This document shows positions 44,301 to 54,691 of a stretch of DNA of 64,000 bases, one piece after another. The number at the start of each line of letters is the position of its first letter. The stretch's first letter is position 1. Source of the stretch: Cordylochernes scorpioides (lineage: Eukaryota; Arthropoda; Arachnida; Pseudoscorpiones; Chernetidae); the NCBI GenBank assembly GCA_030710605.1, contig CP092870.1, positions 12,171,408 through 12,235,407 of the forward strand, given 5' to 3'. The notes beneath the pieces were generated by a model. That model had not been told where the DNA came from. It saw only the letters and a program-made list of their open reading frames with translations, and searched no databases. Made by a program: the position numbers and the translations under genes.

Positions 44301-44922
44301 AAGGAGAGATAGTTATTTGTAGTTTTAATGGCTTTCTTTCGATATTCTGGATTACCACAGCTTGCTGCCATTAGAGTGGAAAGGGCTAAATTTACTCACC
44401 ACAATTGTGATGATGCTAGTTGTTGTGAGGTATCTAGTAGTGTCTGGAATACTTATGGTGTAGTCTGGAATATACACCTGGGCTAGACAATGTGGGGGGG
44501 GAATTCCATTTAGTTGGATTATTTGTAAAATGGGGTGTTGGCTTATACTGATATCATACAGATATTGCTTCTGTGATTAATTTGAGGTGTAGGAGAGAGT
44601 GGTAAAGGCCCAACCCTACAATGGCAGCAGTGGTGACATTATGTAATGCTCCAAGTCACTTATCCTCTATACTATACTAAGAACTGTCTAGGACATGGAG
44701 TCAGAACTTGGAGGAAATATGTGTGTGCTGGATCAGATGGTAAAGTTAGGGCAGTTCCTGATGGTGCAAGTGAACCTTGCTGTTACAAGCTGATAATTAC
44801 AGATGTAACATTCTTGCAAAGATAATTGTTCGTAAAGATATCCATACTGAATTAGAGAGGAGAGACAATGGTGACTTAGCTTCGTGCACTATGCCATGTT
44901 CCAACTCCAGTATTGTCCACAG

Positions 44923-45004
44923 GAAGCGTGGCATTGTGGTGAATGTGTCCTCCATCTCCAGCTACTACCCCATGCCCCTGATGGCCTGCTACTCAGCCTC
45001 CAAG
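44923..45004 (+). CDS. HSD17B12: HSD17B12-like exon 6: catalytic Ser-Tyr-Lys
   Basis: Acceptor GTCCACAG and donor AAG|GTGAGA. It encodes KRGIVVNVSSISSYY and CYSASK; serine, tyrosine and lysine of the active site are all present. Confidence 0.95.
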
Positions 45005-45061
45005 GTGAGAAGCTGCTGTTGGAAGGTGTTGGGAGAACATGACTGACTGGTAATGGTGTAG

Positions 45062-45289
45062 ATCTACGTGGACTGGTTCTCCCAGGCCCTCAGGCAGGAG
45101 TACAGCCACCAGGGCATTGTCGTACAGTCCCTCATCCCATCCTACATTGCCACCAAGCTGGTGGGCTTCAGCAACTTCCTGCAGAAGCCAGGGCTGATTG
45201 TGCCCGGGGCCGACAGCTTCACTGCCAGTGCTGTGGCCACCTTGGGGGTGTCTGATCGCACCACGGGATACTGGACCCACGGACTGCAG
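45062..45289 (+). CDS. HSD17B12: HSD17B12-like exon 7
   Basis: It follows a 57-bp intron, much shorter than its neighbours, and encodes 76 codons in phase 0, including the substrate-lid region VQSLIPSYIATKLVGF. Donor CAG|GTACAG. Confidence 0.95.
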
Positions 45290-46348
45290 GTACAGACACT
45301 GAGCCCCAGTTATCTAAGTGGTCAAGTCCAGATAATTGAAATTTCTTGTGTTGTGAGACACTTTTCTTTAAATAAACCAAGGGGTTTGATCTCTAGTCTG
45401 GTGTTCGAGATTTTAAATCTTTCCTTGTTTAAACCAAACTTGTTGCATGCTGGTTGGCTTCAAATATATCCACATGGGAACACTCCCTGTGGTCCAAATA
45501 CACTCAGGTTGATCCCAACTTACATAGAGAGAGCAGCTGAATGAATGTAACATTCTTTTCAGCACTTCCTACCTGACTGTGTGTCAAGGATCCAGTGAAT
45601 CTGCTCTAACAGAAGAAAAACCTCTTTTTGGGACATGATAATGGCATGTGACCCCCATCTCTACATGTGACTTCACTCCAGCATACCCAGAACTTGAGAC
45701 TCACCAAATCCATAGGCAAAGGATGAGAATTGAAGGTTATGTGTCACAAAGCCATTTGGTAGCTTGTTGATCTCCCACAGAACACTGACATATCACCTCC
45801 ACATGTTGCCGCTGCCTCCAATTAAGTCTGACTTCATTAACCTAATTAAGAGAGGTCACCACTTGTCACTACAATCTGAGCATTTACTGAAGAAGGGAAG
45901 GAAGTTATTTTTCATAGATTTAAGGAAGTGTTACTTCCTTCAGTGAATCCTGCAGGTTATCTCCCTGACAGTTGTCCCAAGCAACCATGAACTGTCTTGA
46001 CCTGTGTTTTCCCACCTTGTATGCACCAGGCCTAACATAATACATCAATGTAGAGTCTTGTAAATCCATTAGAGAACACCTCTCATATAAAAGCCAACCC
46101 TAAATATGACTTCTTCAAGAAGGTGCTGAAGTACTTGCTGCTGTTACCAACAATCCAGAATCAGTAACGTCCTACCTACTATGGGATGGTCCCAATGAAA
46201 GAATACCTCAATGAATTACAGATTAAATGTTCACCGTATCATTGCTCACTCATTTGACCTTGTAACCTGCATCTGTTATTCAAAGTTTGCCATGCTTGTA
46301 GAGTACAATTACAAAAGGTTTTCACATCCTCCTTGTAGCATGTGAATA
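45290..46348. other. Last intron of the HSD17B12-like gene, unassigned part
   Basis: No repeat family recognised before the T1 MITE at 46349. Confidence 0.4.
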
Positions 46349-46877
46349 GACTCATGGACAAAACTTAAGGGAGTAGAAAGTCTTTGATGTTGAATATCTT
46401 CTTTTTTTAAGGAGACAGAGGCAATTTTGTTCACACTTGGTTATCTTGTATATTTTCAATAAAGGTCACTGTAATATCTTTCAGAGTTATTCTCTGAATC
46501 CCAATATACTTACTAAAAGTATAACTACCTCAAGGGGGGTCAGTGGAAGGCTGGTTAAACTGTTTAGTTTTCGACCACTACGACCCGGGTTCGAATCCCG
46601 CATTGGACACTTTTTTCTGTTTTAAAAAAATGCTCCAATGGCCCCCCGATTCTTGCAAAAGTCCAACCCCACCAGCGAGTGCAAGTAACCAAACGGGGCT
46701 CTGGCACATTTGTAAGTGCAAAGTCGAACTGCTTTTCACATGTGTAGACATGTGGTGCGCTTACAGTAAAAAAAGCAGTCGCTAACTACCCACCATGATT
46801 ATCATGGCCTGTACCACGTGTACTAGGGATAAGCAAAAAAAAAATAACTACCTCAAGTTGTTGTCCATGAGTGTATA
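46349..46877. repeat. MITE T1 interrupted by a SINE
   Basis: T1 ends at 46349 (gactcatggacaaaacttaa) and 46877 (tgtccatgagtgta) are separated by a family S SINE. Without the SINE the element would be about 215 bp. Confidence 0.85.
46535..46843 (+). mobile_element. tRNA-headed SINE, family S, copy 8 (nested)
   Basis: Full-length with B box gggttcgaatcccgc. A 14-bp duplication ataactacctcaag at 46521-46534 and 46844-46857 flanks it, inside MITE T1. It lies 150 bp upstream of the terminal HSD17B12-like exon. Confidence 0.95.
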
Positions 46878-46993
46878 TTAAAACTATCAATTTTCACAAT
46901 TTAGGGCTATATAGGATGTTATATTTTTATGATTGGTTAAAGAATGATTTCTGTGTAGATGTTTCCACAGAGAGCTAACAGTAGGCTGTGCAG

Positions 46994-47092
46994 TACTTCA
47001 TGTTTGAGCACACACCGCAGTGGCTCTGGAACTTCTTCTCCATCCACCTGCAGAGACTCCTGGACAACTCCCCCCACCAGAAGTCCAGCTGA
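46994..47092 (+). CDS. HSD17B12: HSD17B12-like terminal exon
   Basis: Acceptor TGTGCAG, 32 codons and TGA. It reads FEHTPQWLWNFFSIHLQ and ends QKSS. A polyadenylation signal AATAAA at 47160-47165 lies 68 bp after the stop. Confidence 0.9.
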   Translation, partial: YFMFEHTPQWLWNFFSIHLQRLLDNSPHQKSS

Positions 47093-47324
47093 GCTGACAA
47101 CTACTTACACAGAGCTGCGGGCACAGATCTATTTATTAATCTCCTTTTATTTTTTAAATAATAAATCCATTTATTTTATATAACATACCCTAGCTCCTCC
47201 TTCCTTTCTTCACTTACTGGCATTGATACAAAACATTCCAAACCTTATGAAAAATAGAACAAAAAGAGAAATGTACAAGATCAGGTGGTAAAATTAAGAA
47301 AAATAGCATCTTATGATTGTGTAA

Positions 47325-47460
47325 CTAAAATTTCTGGTAGCTTGCACCATCTATCAGAAATAAAACTAAAATTTCTGGTAGCTTGCACCATCTATCAGAA
47401 TTAAAACTAAAATTGCTGGTAGCTTGCACCATCTATCAGAATTAAAACTAAAATTGACCC
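47325..47460. repeat. Three tandem copies of a 42-45 bp unit
   Basis: The unit ctggtagcttgcaccatcta occurs at about 47333, 47379 and 47417. It resembles the ctgatggcttgcgccatcta segment of the fold-back repeat at 53700, so it is an amplified piece of that family. Confidence 0.85.
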
Positions 47461-47518
47461 CAGGGCTAGAGCAAACCTTTCCCTATACTGAGCCTAAAAA
47501 TATTCACAATTTTTTTAT

Positions 47519-47740
47519 TTACACAAGGTAATAAGACCAAATCCAAATAAATAAATAGTGTGTGATGTTTCGGTAACAGCGTTGTTACCATCTTCAGACA
47601 AAAGTACTGAATGAGAAAATTTTACCACAGCATGTTTTTAAATAGTTCCTGTTATCAAGTGTGTAAACAAGATAACAGATAAGAAGAAGATATTTATCTG
47701 ATAAACATAATCTATAATCCAAATTGTGCCTTATCAATTT
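47519..47740. repeat. Family P copy with rearranged centre
   Basis: The left arm is intact to cagacaaaagtactgaatga; the right arm is replaced by unrelated sequence until tctataatccaaattgtgcc. Confidence 0.7.
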
Positions 47741-48084
47741 TTTTATTTATTTACCAGCTGCATCTCTTAGTGAATGTCATCTTTGTACCATCCAGATCAG
47801 ATAAAGACGGCATCTGAGTATGACACTACTCTATAATAAATATACACTATAAGTTTGGTTTTATATGATCCCTTCTTATTTTAAAATTCTCTTCCAGGGT
47901 TGCCTCTAGCTCAACATTCATTTTTGAGATTTGCACGAAGGTACTGTAGAAATATCAAGATTCTCTACAAGGCATAAATTTAGCTGTTTTCTTTGATTTG
48001 TCAACTTCTATTTTCATTTCCTGAATCCCCTGGTCCATGGCTGTGATCAATAAAATACTTCTAAATCCAATATGACATACTAGA

Positions 48085-48745
48085 CGAATGGCCCGGGCAA
48101 CGCCCGGGTTTTACCCGAGTGCGTATATATTTTAAAAACGTTTTAATTCAAATACTATTCGTTACAATTATAAATTGGCGCCATGGATGTCACTCTTGTG
48201 AAACGTCCCGTTCCAAACTGTGTGTTTTTAAAATGTTTTAATTAAAATACTATTCGTTACAATTATAAATTGGCGCCGTGGATGTCTCTCTTGTGAAATG
48301 TCCCGCCCCAAACTGTGTGTGTCTTGAAAATATAAAAATAAAAATGTGAATTTTCATAAAGATTTCATCATGTCGATTTTTTTTTTTTTGCATTTCACCT
48401 ACTAAATCGATAGAGATAATTACATTTGCAACATGAACTTAGGTATATTGACTAAATAGAAAACTGCATAGTAATAAAGATCATTTTTTAAAGGCACCAT
48501 ATCGTTTTTTTTTTTTCAATAAAATCGAAACAAAAATTAACGATAAATAACGATAATTGCCTTAAAAAGAAATTGCCTTAAAAAAAAGAAACATTCGCGG
48601 TGATTTTGTCTTGCATTCGTTTATACAATTATTATATACGAATGACCCGGGCAACGCCCAGGTTTTACCCGATTAAATGCTTTTATTCAAATACTATTCG
48701 TTACAATTATAAATTGGCGCCGTGGATGTCATTCTTGTATAATAT
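48085..48745. repeat. Three copies of the 'gggcaacgcccggg' repeat
   Basis: The phrases gcccgggcaacgcccggg and attataaattggcgccgtgg, then gatgtcactcttgtgaaa-like, occur at 48085-48210, 48220-48330 (without the first phrase) and 48645-48745. A related copy is at 16828. Element class not recognised. Confidence 0.7.
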
Positions 48746-48782
48746 ATAAATGAGTTTTAAAAATTGTAAAAAAAAAAAAAAA

Positions 48783-48853
48783 TGCATCGGCCGGGAATCG
48801 AACCCGGGCCGCCCGCGTGGCAGGCGAGCATTCTACCACTGAACCACCGATGG
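48783..48853 (-). tRNA. tRNA-Gly (anticodon GCC)
   Basis: The minus strand folds as a 71-nt tRNA: D arm GGTTCAGTGGTAGAA (A box TGGTTCAGTGG), anticodon loop CTGCCAC with anticodon GCC, and T arm CGGGTTCGATTCCCG (B box). The acceptor stem pairs CATCGG-type bases with CCGATG, but the first pair is C-C instead of G-C. A run of T follows directly on the minus strand (plus A run at 48768-48782), a normal Pol III terminator. The intact cloverleaf suggests a real gene; the mismatch at 1:72 leaves room for a tRNA pseudogene. Confidence 0.85.
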
Positions 48854-48984
48854 TTATGAAAAATCCCATCCGTGAGCTTCAAACAGACAAACAGACAGAA
48901 TAAGGCAAATATATAAGTAGATTTTTTGAATATATATATATATGAAAAAACAATAGAAAAAAAAATAAAAGATAATATCACGGA

Positions 48985-49315
48985 GCAAGCTAAATAAACG
49001 TTTAGTTTATTTTTGCTCCACTAGATGGCGCTCTGCCATCTAAAAAGCACATGTGCTCGTGGTCAGGAGATGCCTTCTTTATTTTTAATATCAACACCTG
49101 ACCCATTTATCTTTTATTTTTTTCTATTATTTTTTCATGTGTAAAGCGTCTTTAAGCAAATTTGGCCTTAAATACCCATTTCTTGATTTCTCAAGAAGCC
49201 ATTGGGACCAAAAAATATTTTTGGCTGTAGTGGTTACAGCCTACTCCACGCTGATGAGCGCCAACAGCGCATGTGCTCGTGGTCAGGAGATGCCTTCTTT
49301 ATTTTTAATATATAT
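48985..49315. repeat. Fold-back/PLE-like repeat next to the plus-strand LINE
   Basis: The phrase gcacatgtgctcgtggtcag occurs at 49047 and again at 49268, as a partial duplication. At 49251-49275 a truncated hammerhead core (CTGATGAGCGCCAACAGCGC) lacks the GAAAC part. A (TA)n tract separates it from the LINE 5' end at 49345. Confidence 0.7.
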
Positions 49316-49344
49316 ATATATATATAAACGATAAGGAAGAGTGA

Positions 49345-52300
49345 CCCTTGGCAGAGCTGACTGCTATAGGGCGCGTCCCCAGGTGGCGGATAGGGGAACG
49401 ACCTTCAGATATGAAGGCCAGCTGCGAAACAAGCAGAATAACTCTGACGAATAAGCAGTCGCGGACCAACAGCAGCATTGTTAGAAGAGGAGTAGACCTC
49501 TTTAAAAATCCTGACTTCAACTGACCCAGTTGATAGACCTCAGCAAGGGTCCCACTCCAGGGATACGGAGGAGCTGCGTCTGTACTCATGTTAGAGTCGG
49601 CAGCAAAGGCGTCTGCTTCCATGTTAGGAACGGCCTCAAACTACAGGCAAAGTCAGACTTTCACCAAAGTGTGCCTGGATCATGATGCCATGATCAACGA
49701 AAGCTGCACCCCTATACCCCATTCCATGAGATCAGATGTTGATTTGCATGCTGCATCGCCCGTCGCGCAGAATAAACAGGGGCGCGGTCAGGACTTAGGT
49801 AGAGGGTTCTGTCCGATAAGTATAATACAGTCTCCACAAACTTCTAACTTTGCAGCTTCCAAGCAATTGAGAATTTTGCAGTGCAACATCAATGGATTGT
49901 GCTCAACAGCAACAAAAATAAAATTAGAAGAAATAATGGAAATAGCTGAAAAACAAAAGATACAAATTATAGCCCTACAGGAAACCAAATTAAATGAAAA
50001 GTACAATCTCAAATATAAAAACTATAATATCCTCAGAAAAGACAGAAATAAAGAAGGGGGTGGCCTTGCATTTTTTATCAAGAATTTGTACTATGAAGAC
50101 ATAGCCATTAATATTCCAAACACATCAGACCTCGAAGCCCAAGGTATCAAAGTCTACCTCAGTCAAAACAAAACCATCGACATATTCAATATGTATCACC
50201 CACCAAACAATAAACTTATTGACGATGGAACAATGGCTCAATTTCTTAAAGACAACACTATTATTGTAGGTGACCTTAATGCCAAACATCAACTATGGGG
50301 ATGTTCCATGCCAAACCCAAGAGGCAAAATACTTTCAAACTTATTTGACGACAATGCCTTCATGTGCTTAAATGATGGGAATCCTACCCACCATTCCTAC
50401 AGCTATAATACTGCACAAGCACTTGATATAAGTTTCTCCAGTCCTGACATTTTCCACAAATGCAAATGGCAAATATTAAAAAGTATTGGAAGTGATCATT
50501 TGCCTATTTTGATAGAAATTAGCACCAAGACCAAAACCAGCTCAATTAAAGAAAAATTCTGGAACTTCAAAAAGGCTAATTGGAATCTTTACCAGAAAAA
50601 CACCAATGAAGACTTTAGAAAAGCACCCACTAGAATAAAAGATCTGGAACAAAATTGGATATCTTTCAAAAACACCATTATTAAAGCAGCCAAAGTTTCA
50701 ATACCAAGAGGTAATATTAAGAAATGGATTCCAAATTATACACACCAGGCAAAAGATATTCAAACACTTATAACTAAAAGAAATGAACTACAAAAAAAGT
50801 GCACCCAAAACCAACCAAATTGTAGAACTGAACTGAACATTGTGAATGCAAAAATAAAAAGGTTATACGTAAATATGAAAAGGGAAAAATGGAAACAAAC
50901 TTGTGAAAACCTGAACCCAAGAAACCCGAATACAAAACTTTGGCATTTGGCAAAACAAATTGACAGAGCCCAGCCACAAACTGAAAACACAAATATGATT
51001 AAGAATACGGATGGTACCCCAGCAACTAATGACAAAAATGCTGCTAATCTTTTAGGTAATTCATATCAAATAAGTAGTAAAATCAAATTTGAAATAAAAG
51101 ATAAGAAAGTTGAAAAAAAGGCCCGAAAGATTATTCATGACTGTAAAAATTTCACCAGCACTCATAATATTTTCCATGAAAAAATCAATATGAAAGAGCT
51201 AGATTATGCATTAGAAAACACTGACCTAAACAAGACTCCTGGGCCAGATGGAATCCATGGCCAAATGATATCAAACTTGGGCAAAAATGGCAAAGAAATA
51301 CTTCTTGATATTTTCAATAACTCCTGGAAAACTGGAAAATTGCCTCAAGACTGGAAAACTGCAACAATAATTCCTATTAAAAAACTTGACAAATCTGCTG
51401 ATGACCCAAAAAACTATCGACCTATCTCCCTCACAAGTATTTGCTGCAAATTAATGGAAAAAATTATACTCAGACGACTTACCTACCACCTTGACACAAG
51501 AAATCTCTTACCAGAAGAACAATATGGATTTAGGAAAGGACATGGGACAATAGACCAACTCTTATTTTTCACCCAAAAGGTAAAAGATGCACAAAACAGA
51601 AAACCAACTAGCCACACCATAGCTGCTTTTTTAGACCTTACACAAGCTTTTGATAAAGTATGGAAAAACAAGTTGATTACAAAATTATACAAGCATTTCA
51701 AAATTGATGGAAAAGCTATCACTTGGATAAATGATTTCCTTAAAAATAGATACATCAGGGTCAAATATAATGGAACTCTATCTAAAACCTTCAAATTGTA
51801 CCAAGGATTACCACAAGGATCAGTCCTTAGCCCTACTCTCTTCACCCTATTTATTGCAGGCATAGAAGAAAAAATTTCACATAAAACCAATATTGGACTT
51901 TTCGCTGATGACATTATTCTATGGAGCAGTAACACTAACTGGAAAAAAGCTGAAAGGAATTTGAACAAGACTCTTCTCCACCTAGAAAAATTTGCTAATA
52001 AACATAAATTAGAATTTAACCCCCAAAAATCTGAAACCTGTCTTTTTACTACCGATAAGAAACTATACAAAATAAGGCCAAAAATTATTCTGAAAGAACA
52101 ACAATTACAATATAATAAACATCCTAAATATCTTGGCTACACCCTGGATCCAGAAATTAACTCCAGTAAACATATTGAAGAAGTTATTAGAAAAGGAAGA
52201 GACAGACTAAAAATCCTGAAATATATTTCAGGAAGAGAGTGGGGAGCCGATGCAACCACACTAAAATTAACTTACACATCTCTAATTAGACCTATCCTGG

Positions 52301-53577
52301 AATATGGATATCAAATCTATGGTACAGCATCTGAAACAAATCTAAAATCACTGGAAAGGATACAACTAAGTGCAGCTAGAATTATTACAGGTCTTCGAAA
52401 TACCTGCCCTAACGATATTGTACTTTACGAGGCAGACATTATGCCCTTAAAGGATAGAAGAAGCTACAATCTGCTAAAATATATAAACAAAATCAAGAGT
52501 TATGGAAACAAACACAGAACTTCCAATTACATACTTAATTGGGAATCCAATCTAAGACTCAAAAAAGAAGGTCCTCTCCACCTGGCCAAAAGAAATGGAT
52601 TTTTAAAATATAAAGTAGAAAAAAATTATTTAGCAGAAAAAATTTCTCCATGCGAACCATTACAAAATGTTATTTTTAATGACACTTTAAATGAACCCAC
52701 CAACAAACAATACCAAAATCCAGAATACTTAAAACAATTATCATTAGAAATAATTAATAACATTCCTAAAAATGCAATAACTATCTATACCGATGGTAGC
52801 AGAGACGAGTTGGGACACACTGGCAGTGGCTGTCTCATCAAAACTACAAATGGCATTGAGAAAATGAACAGAAGAAACCCAGATTTTTGCTCAGTCTTCA
52901 GATCAGAACTTATAGCCATCTATGAAGCCTTAAAATCCATCAGAAATACTAATTATCAAGATATCTGGATTCTTACTGATAGTAGAAGTGCCATACAACA
53001 CTTGAGTCACACAGGGGAACTCAGAGACAAAGTAAGCAGGAACATAATTGGTTATCTCCAAAAACTCTCAAAAACTTCAAAAATTCACCTTCAATGGATA
53101 CCCTCACATGTTGGAATTGAAGGCAATGAAGCTGCTGATGTGCTAGCGAAAAAAGGCACAAAAGAACCCTTGCCACAGAAAAATAAACTTACTTTTAAAG
53201 AAATAGAAACAGTAGCCAAAACAAAAATAAACAAGAACTGGAGGATCCCACCTAAACACAGTTGGTACAGTGGAGTGAACCCAGGAGGAGCTCTAAACAT
53301 CAGAAATAGACAGCATCAAACAACACTAACAAGATTTAGAACAGGCCATCTCAAGCCATTGAAGATAGAAAATAATAACAAAATCTACCCTTGCCCACTT
53401 GCCCAAAATGTAGCTTGTCACCTGCAGCTCCAGAACACATTTTGGCTTGCATTAGATGCACTAAACAGGACCTTTGGGAGAGGCCGCTGCTCATCATAAA
53501 ACAGCTCGAGGAGCATGAACTCATGGAATTCGTGTAATCTTTACACAAGGGGATAAGAAACAACAACAACAACAAGG
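49345..53577 (+). mobile_element. I-type LINE, full-length, plus strand
   Basis: The 5' end cccttggcagagctgactgc is shared exactly with the minus-strand copy, indicating a true element end. A 240-nt leader precedes one long ORF; the 3' end is ggggataagaaac followed by (AAC)n. The RNase H domain and CAA-type tail point to the I superfamily (I/Nimb-like). No separate ORF1 was found. Confidence 0.85.
49588..53499 (+). CDS. LINE polyprotein: endonuclease, reverse transcriptase, RNase H
   Basis: The frame gives 1303 codons. APE endonuclease motifs: LQCNINGL (about residue 95), ALQETKL, VGDLNAKHQLWG (about 228), SDHLPILIE (about 302). Reverse transcriptase: KTPGPDGIHGQM, AAFLDLTQAFDKVW, LPQGSVLSPTLFTLF and FADD at 772. 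RNase H: IYTDGSRDELG (about 1067), RSELIAIYEAL, LTDSRSAI and SHVGIEGNEAAD. At about 53390 a 5-bp insertion (ttgcc) shifts the frame and replaces the C-terminal CPKC..H..C knuckle seen in the other copy, so this copy is otherwise intact but lacks that motif. The first Met may be further downstream (two more Met within 12 residues). Confidence 0.85.
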   Translation: MLESAAKASASMLGTASNYRQSQTFTKVCLDHDAMINESCTPIPHSMRSDVDLHAASPVAQNKQGRGQDLGRGFCPISIIQSPQTSNFAASKQLRILQCNINGLCSTATKIKLEEIMEIAEKQKIQIIALQETKLNEKYNLKYKNYNILRKDRNKEGGGLAFFIKNLYYEDIAINIPNTSDLEAQGIKVYLSQNKTIDIFNMYHPPNNKLIDDGTMAQFLKDNTIIVGDLNAKHQLWGCSMPNPRGKILSNLFDDNAFMCLNDGNPTHHSYSYNTAQALDISFSSPDIFHKCKWQILKSIGSDHLPILIEISTKTKTSSIKEKFWNFKKANWNLYQKNTNEDFRKAPTRIKDLEQNWISFKNTIIKAAKVSIPRGNIKKWIPNYTHQAKDIQTLITKRNELQKKCTQNQPNCRTELNIVNAKIKRLYVNMKREKWKQTCENLNPRNPNTKLWHLAKQIDRAQPQTENTNMIKNTDGTPATNDKNAANLLGNSYQISSKIKFEIKDKKVEKKARKIIHDCKNFTSTHNIFHEKINMKELDYALENTDLNKTPGPDGIHGQMISNLGKNGKEILLDIFNNSWKTGKLPQDWKTATIIPIKKLDKSADDPKNYRPISLTSICCKLMEKIILRRLTYHLDTRNLLPEEQYGFRKGHGTIDQLLFFTQKVKDAQNRKPTSHTIAAFLDLTQAFDKVWKNKLITKLYKHFKIDGKAITWINDFLKNRYIRVKYNGTLSKTFKLYQGLPQGSVLSPTLFTLFIAGIEEKISHKTNIGLFADDIILWSSNTNWKKAERNLNKTLLHLEKFANKHKLEFNPQKSETCLFTTDKKLYKIRPKIILKEQQLQYNKHPKYLGYTLDPEINSSKHIEEVIRKGRDRLKILKYISGREWGADATTLKLTYTSLIRPILEYGYQIYGTASETNLKSLERIQLSAARIITGLRNTCPNDIVLYEADIMPLKDRRSYNLLKYINKIKSYGNKHRTSNYILNWESNLRLKKEGPLHLAKRNGFLKYKVEKNYLAEKISPCEPLQNVIFNDTLNEPTNKQYQNPEYLKQLSLEIINNIPKNAITIYTDGSRDELGHTGSGCLIKTTNGIEKMNRRNPDFCSVFRSELIAIYEALKSIRNTNYQDIWILTDSRSAIQHLSHTGELRDKVSRNIIGYLQKLSKTSKIHLQWIPSHVGIEGNEAADVLAKKGTKEPLPQKNKLTFKEIETVAKTKINKNWRIPPKHSWYSGVNPGGALNIRNRQHQTTLTRFRTGHLKPLKIENNNKIYPCPLAQNVACHLQLQNTFWLALDALNRTFGRGRCSS

Positions 53578-53820
53578 AAGAGTAAGGAGAAAAGATTTTT
53601 ATTCAATTAATAATTCAATATATATATGAAAAAATAGTACAAATGTAATATTGTACTGGGATAAGGTGCATAAATTAAGAAAAAGGCTTCTTCTTATCGA
53701 GCAACTGAAAGTTGCTGATGGCTTGCGCCATCTATCGGAATAAATATCAACTATTCTCGTTGATTTTTAATTATTCCAGAATTGACCAAATACCCATTCT
53801 TGATTAATCAAGAAAAGCTA

Positions 53821-53862
53821 ACCACGGACGCGTTTCGGGCTGTTGGCCCTCATCAGCGTGGT
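53821..53862 (-). ncRNA. Type I hammerhead ribozyme motif
   Basis: This is the minus-strand twin of the motif at 54031-54072, with identical core and stems: stem I ACCACG/CGUGGU, CUGAUGA, stem II GGGC/GCCC, GAAAC and GUC. Confidence 0.75.
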
Positions 53863-54030
53863 GCAAGCTGTACCTCAACGACCAAAAAATTTGGTCCTTA
53901 AGGCATCCTGAAAAATCATGAAACGGGTAGTTAAGGCCAGAATTGCGTGAGAACGCTACACAATGTGAAAAAATAGTACAAATGTAATATTGTACTGGGA
54001 TAAGGTGCATAAATTAAGAAAAAAGCTTGC

Positions 54031-54072
54031 ACCACGCTGATGAGGGCCAACAGCCCGAAACGCGTCCGTGGT
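54031..54072 (+). ncRNA. Type I hammerhead ribozyme motif
   Basis: All consensus elements are present in 42 nt. Stem I: 54031-54036 ACCACG pairs with 54067-54072 CGUGGU, six perfect pairs. Core CUGAUGA: 54037-54043. Stem II: GGGC (54044-54047) and GCCC (54053-54056) with a CAACA loop. GAA at 54057-54059, then a two-pair stem III (A54060-U54065, C54061-G54064) with a two-base loop, and the cleavage-site C at 54066 (GUC). A very short stem III is typical of retroelement-borne hammerheads, which often act as dimers. Confidence 0.8.
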
Positions 54073-54215
54073 TAGCTTTTCTTGATTAATCAAGAATGGG
54101 TATTTGGCCAATTCTAGAATAATTAAAAATCAACGAGAATAGTTGATATTTATTCCGATAGATAGCGCAAGCCATCAGCAACTTTCAGTTACACGATAAG
54201 AAGAAGCCTTTTTCT

Positions 54216-54690
54216 TAATATATATATAAATATTATATAATCTAAAATACAAATATTTTATTTTTTTTAAAAACATATATTTTATTTTTTCATTCATTGA
54301 CTGTTCTGCATTTTTGACCATATATTCAAAAAAATATCACTTTTAATTATTATTGTTGTAAATATGTATATTTAACCCTACCTATCTTTTATCCACGATT
54401 ATAGAATTCATTATATAAATTCTATATTCCTGTGATATAAATGATTTTATGTATATTTTTACTTCAAGAGATTCAAAAATAAAAATCTGCTTGAAAGGTA
54501 AATAATTATTTTTATTTTTCCACGACTGCACCTCTTTTCAACAATCAAACACACAAAAAATTTCTAATCTATAACATATATATATATTTTTTTTTTTCAG
54601 GCGGGGCAGTCCATCTCTCTCTTCAAACTTTGTGAAAGAAATTTCAAGCTCTGGGTTTTTCTCATGGAAGTCTGATCACCTTGTCAATCG
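54216..54690. other. AT-rich spacer
   Basis: TA-rich tracts at 54216-54250 and 54575-54600; no element recognised. Confidence 0.5.
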
Positions 54691-54691
54691 T

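Larger units (their letters stand above)
23836..47165 (+). other. HSD17B12: HSD17B12-like gene, eight coding exons
   Basis: Eight exons (23836-24064, 39171-39293, 39945-40055, 40642-40700, 42277-42356, 44923-45004, 45062-45289, 46994-47092) join in phase at all seven introns and give 336 residues plus stop, near the roughly 312 of vertebrate HSD17B12. The enzyme family reduces 3-ketoacyl-CoA in very-long-chain fatty-acid elongation (and estrone in some animals) at the ER, using NADPH. Visible features: an N-terminal hydrophobic segment (YYEAIFAFIGLIYTG), the Rossmann motif [12 protein letters not shown], a serine in SSISSYY, and the YSASK catalytic Tyr-Lys pair. An AATAAA at 47160-47165 follows the stop. 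A classical di-lysine ER signal at the C-terminus is not seen. Confidence 0.95.
53626..54215. repeat. Fold-back element between the LINEs, PLE-like
   Basis: The segment atagtacaaatgtaatattg is repeated in direct orientation at 53631 and 53972, while 53690-53880 and 54024-54200 are inverted copies. Partly tandem, partly inverted termini with embedded hammerhead motifs are the arrangement known from Penelope-like elements, but no RT is present here. Diverged relatives: 11482, 18560, 38395, 48985. Confidence 0.75.
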
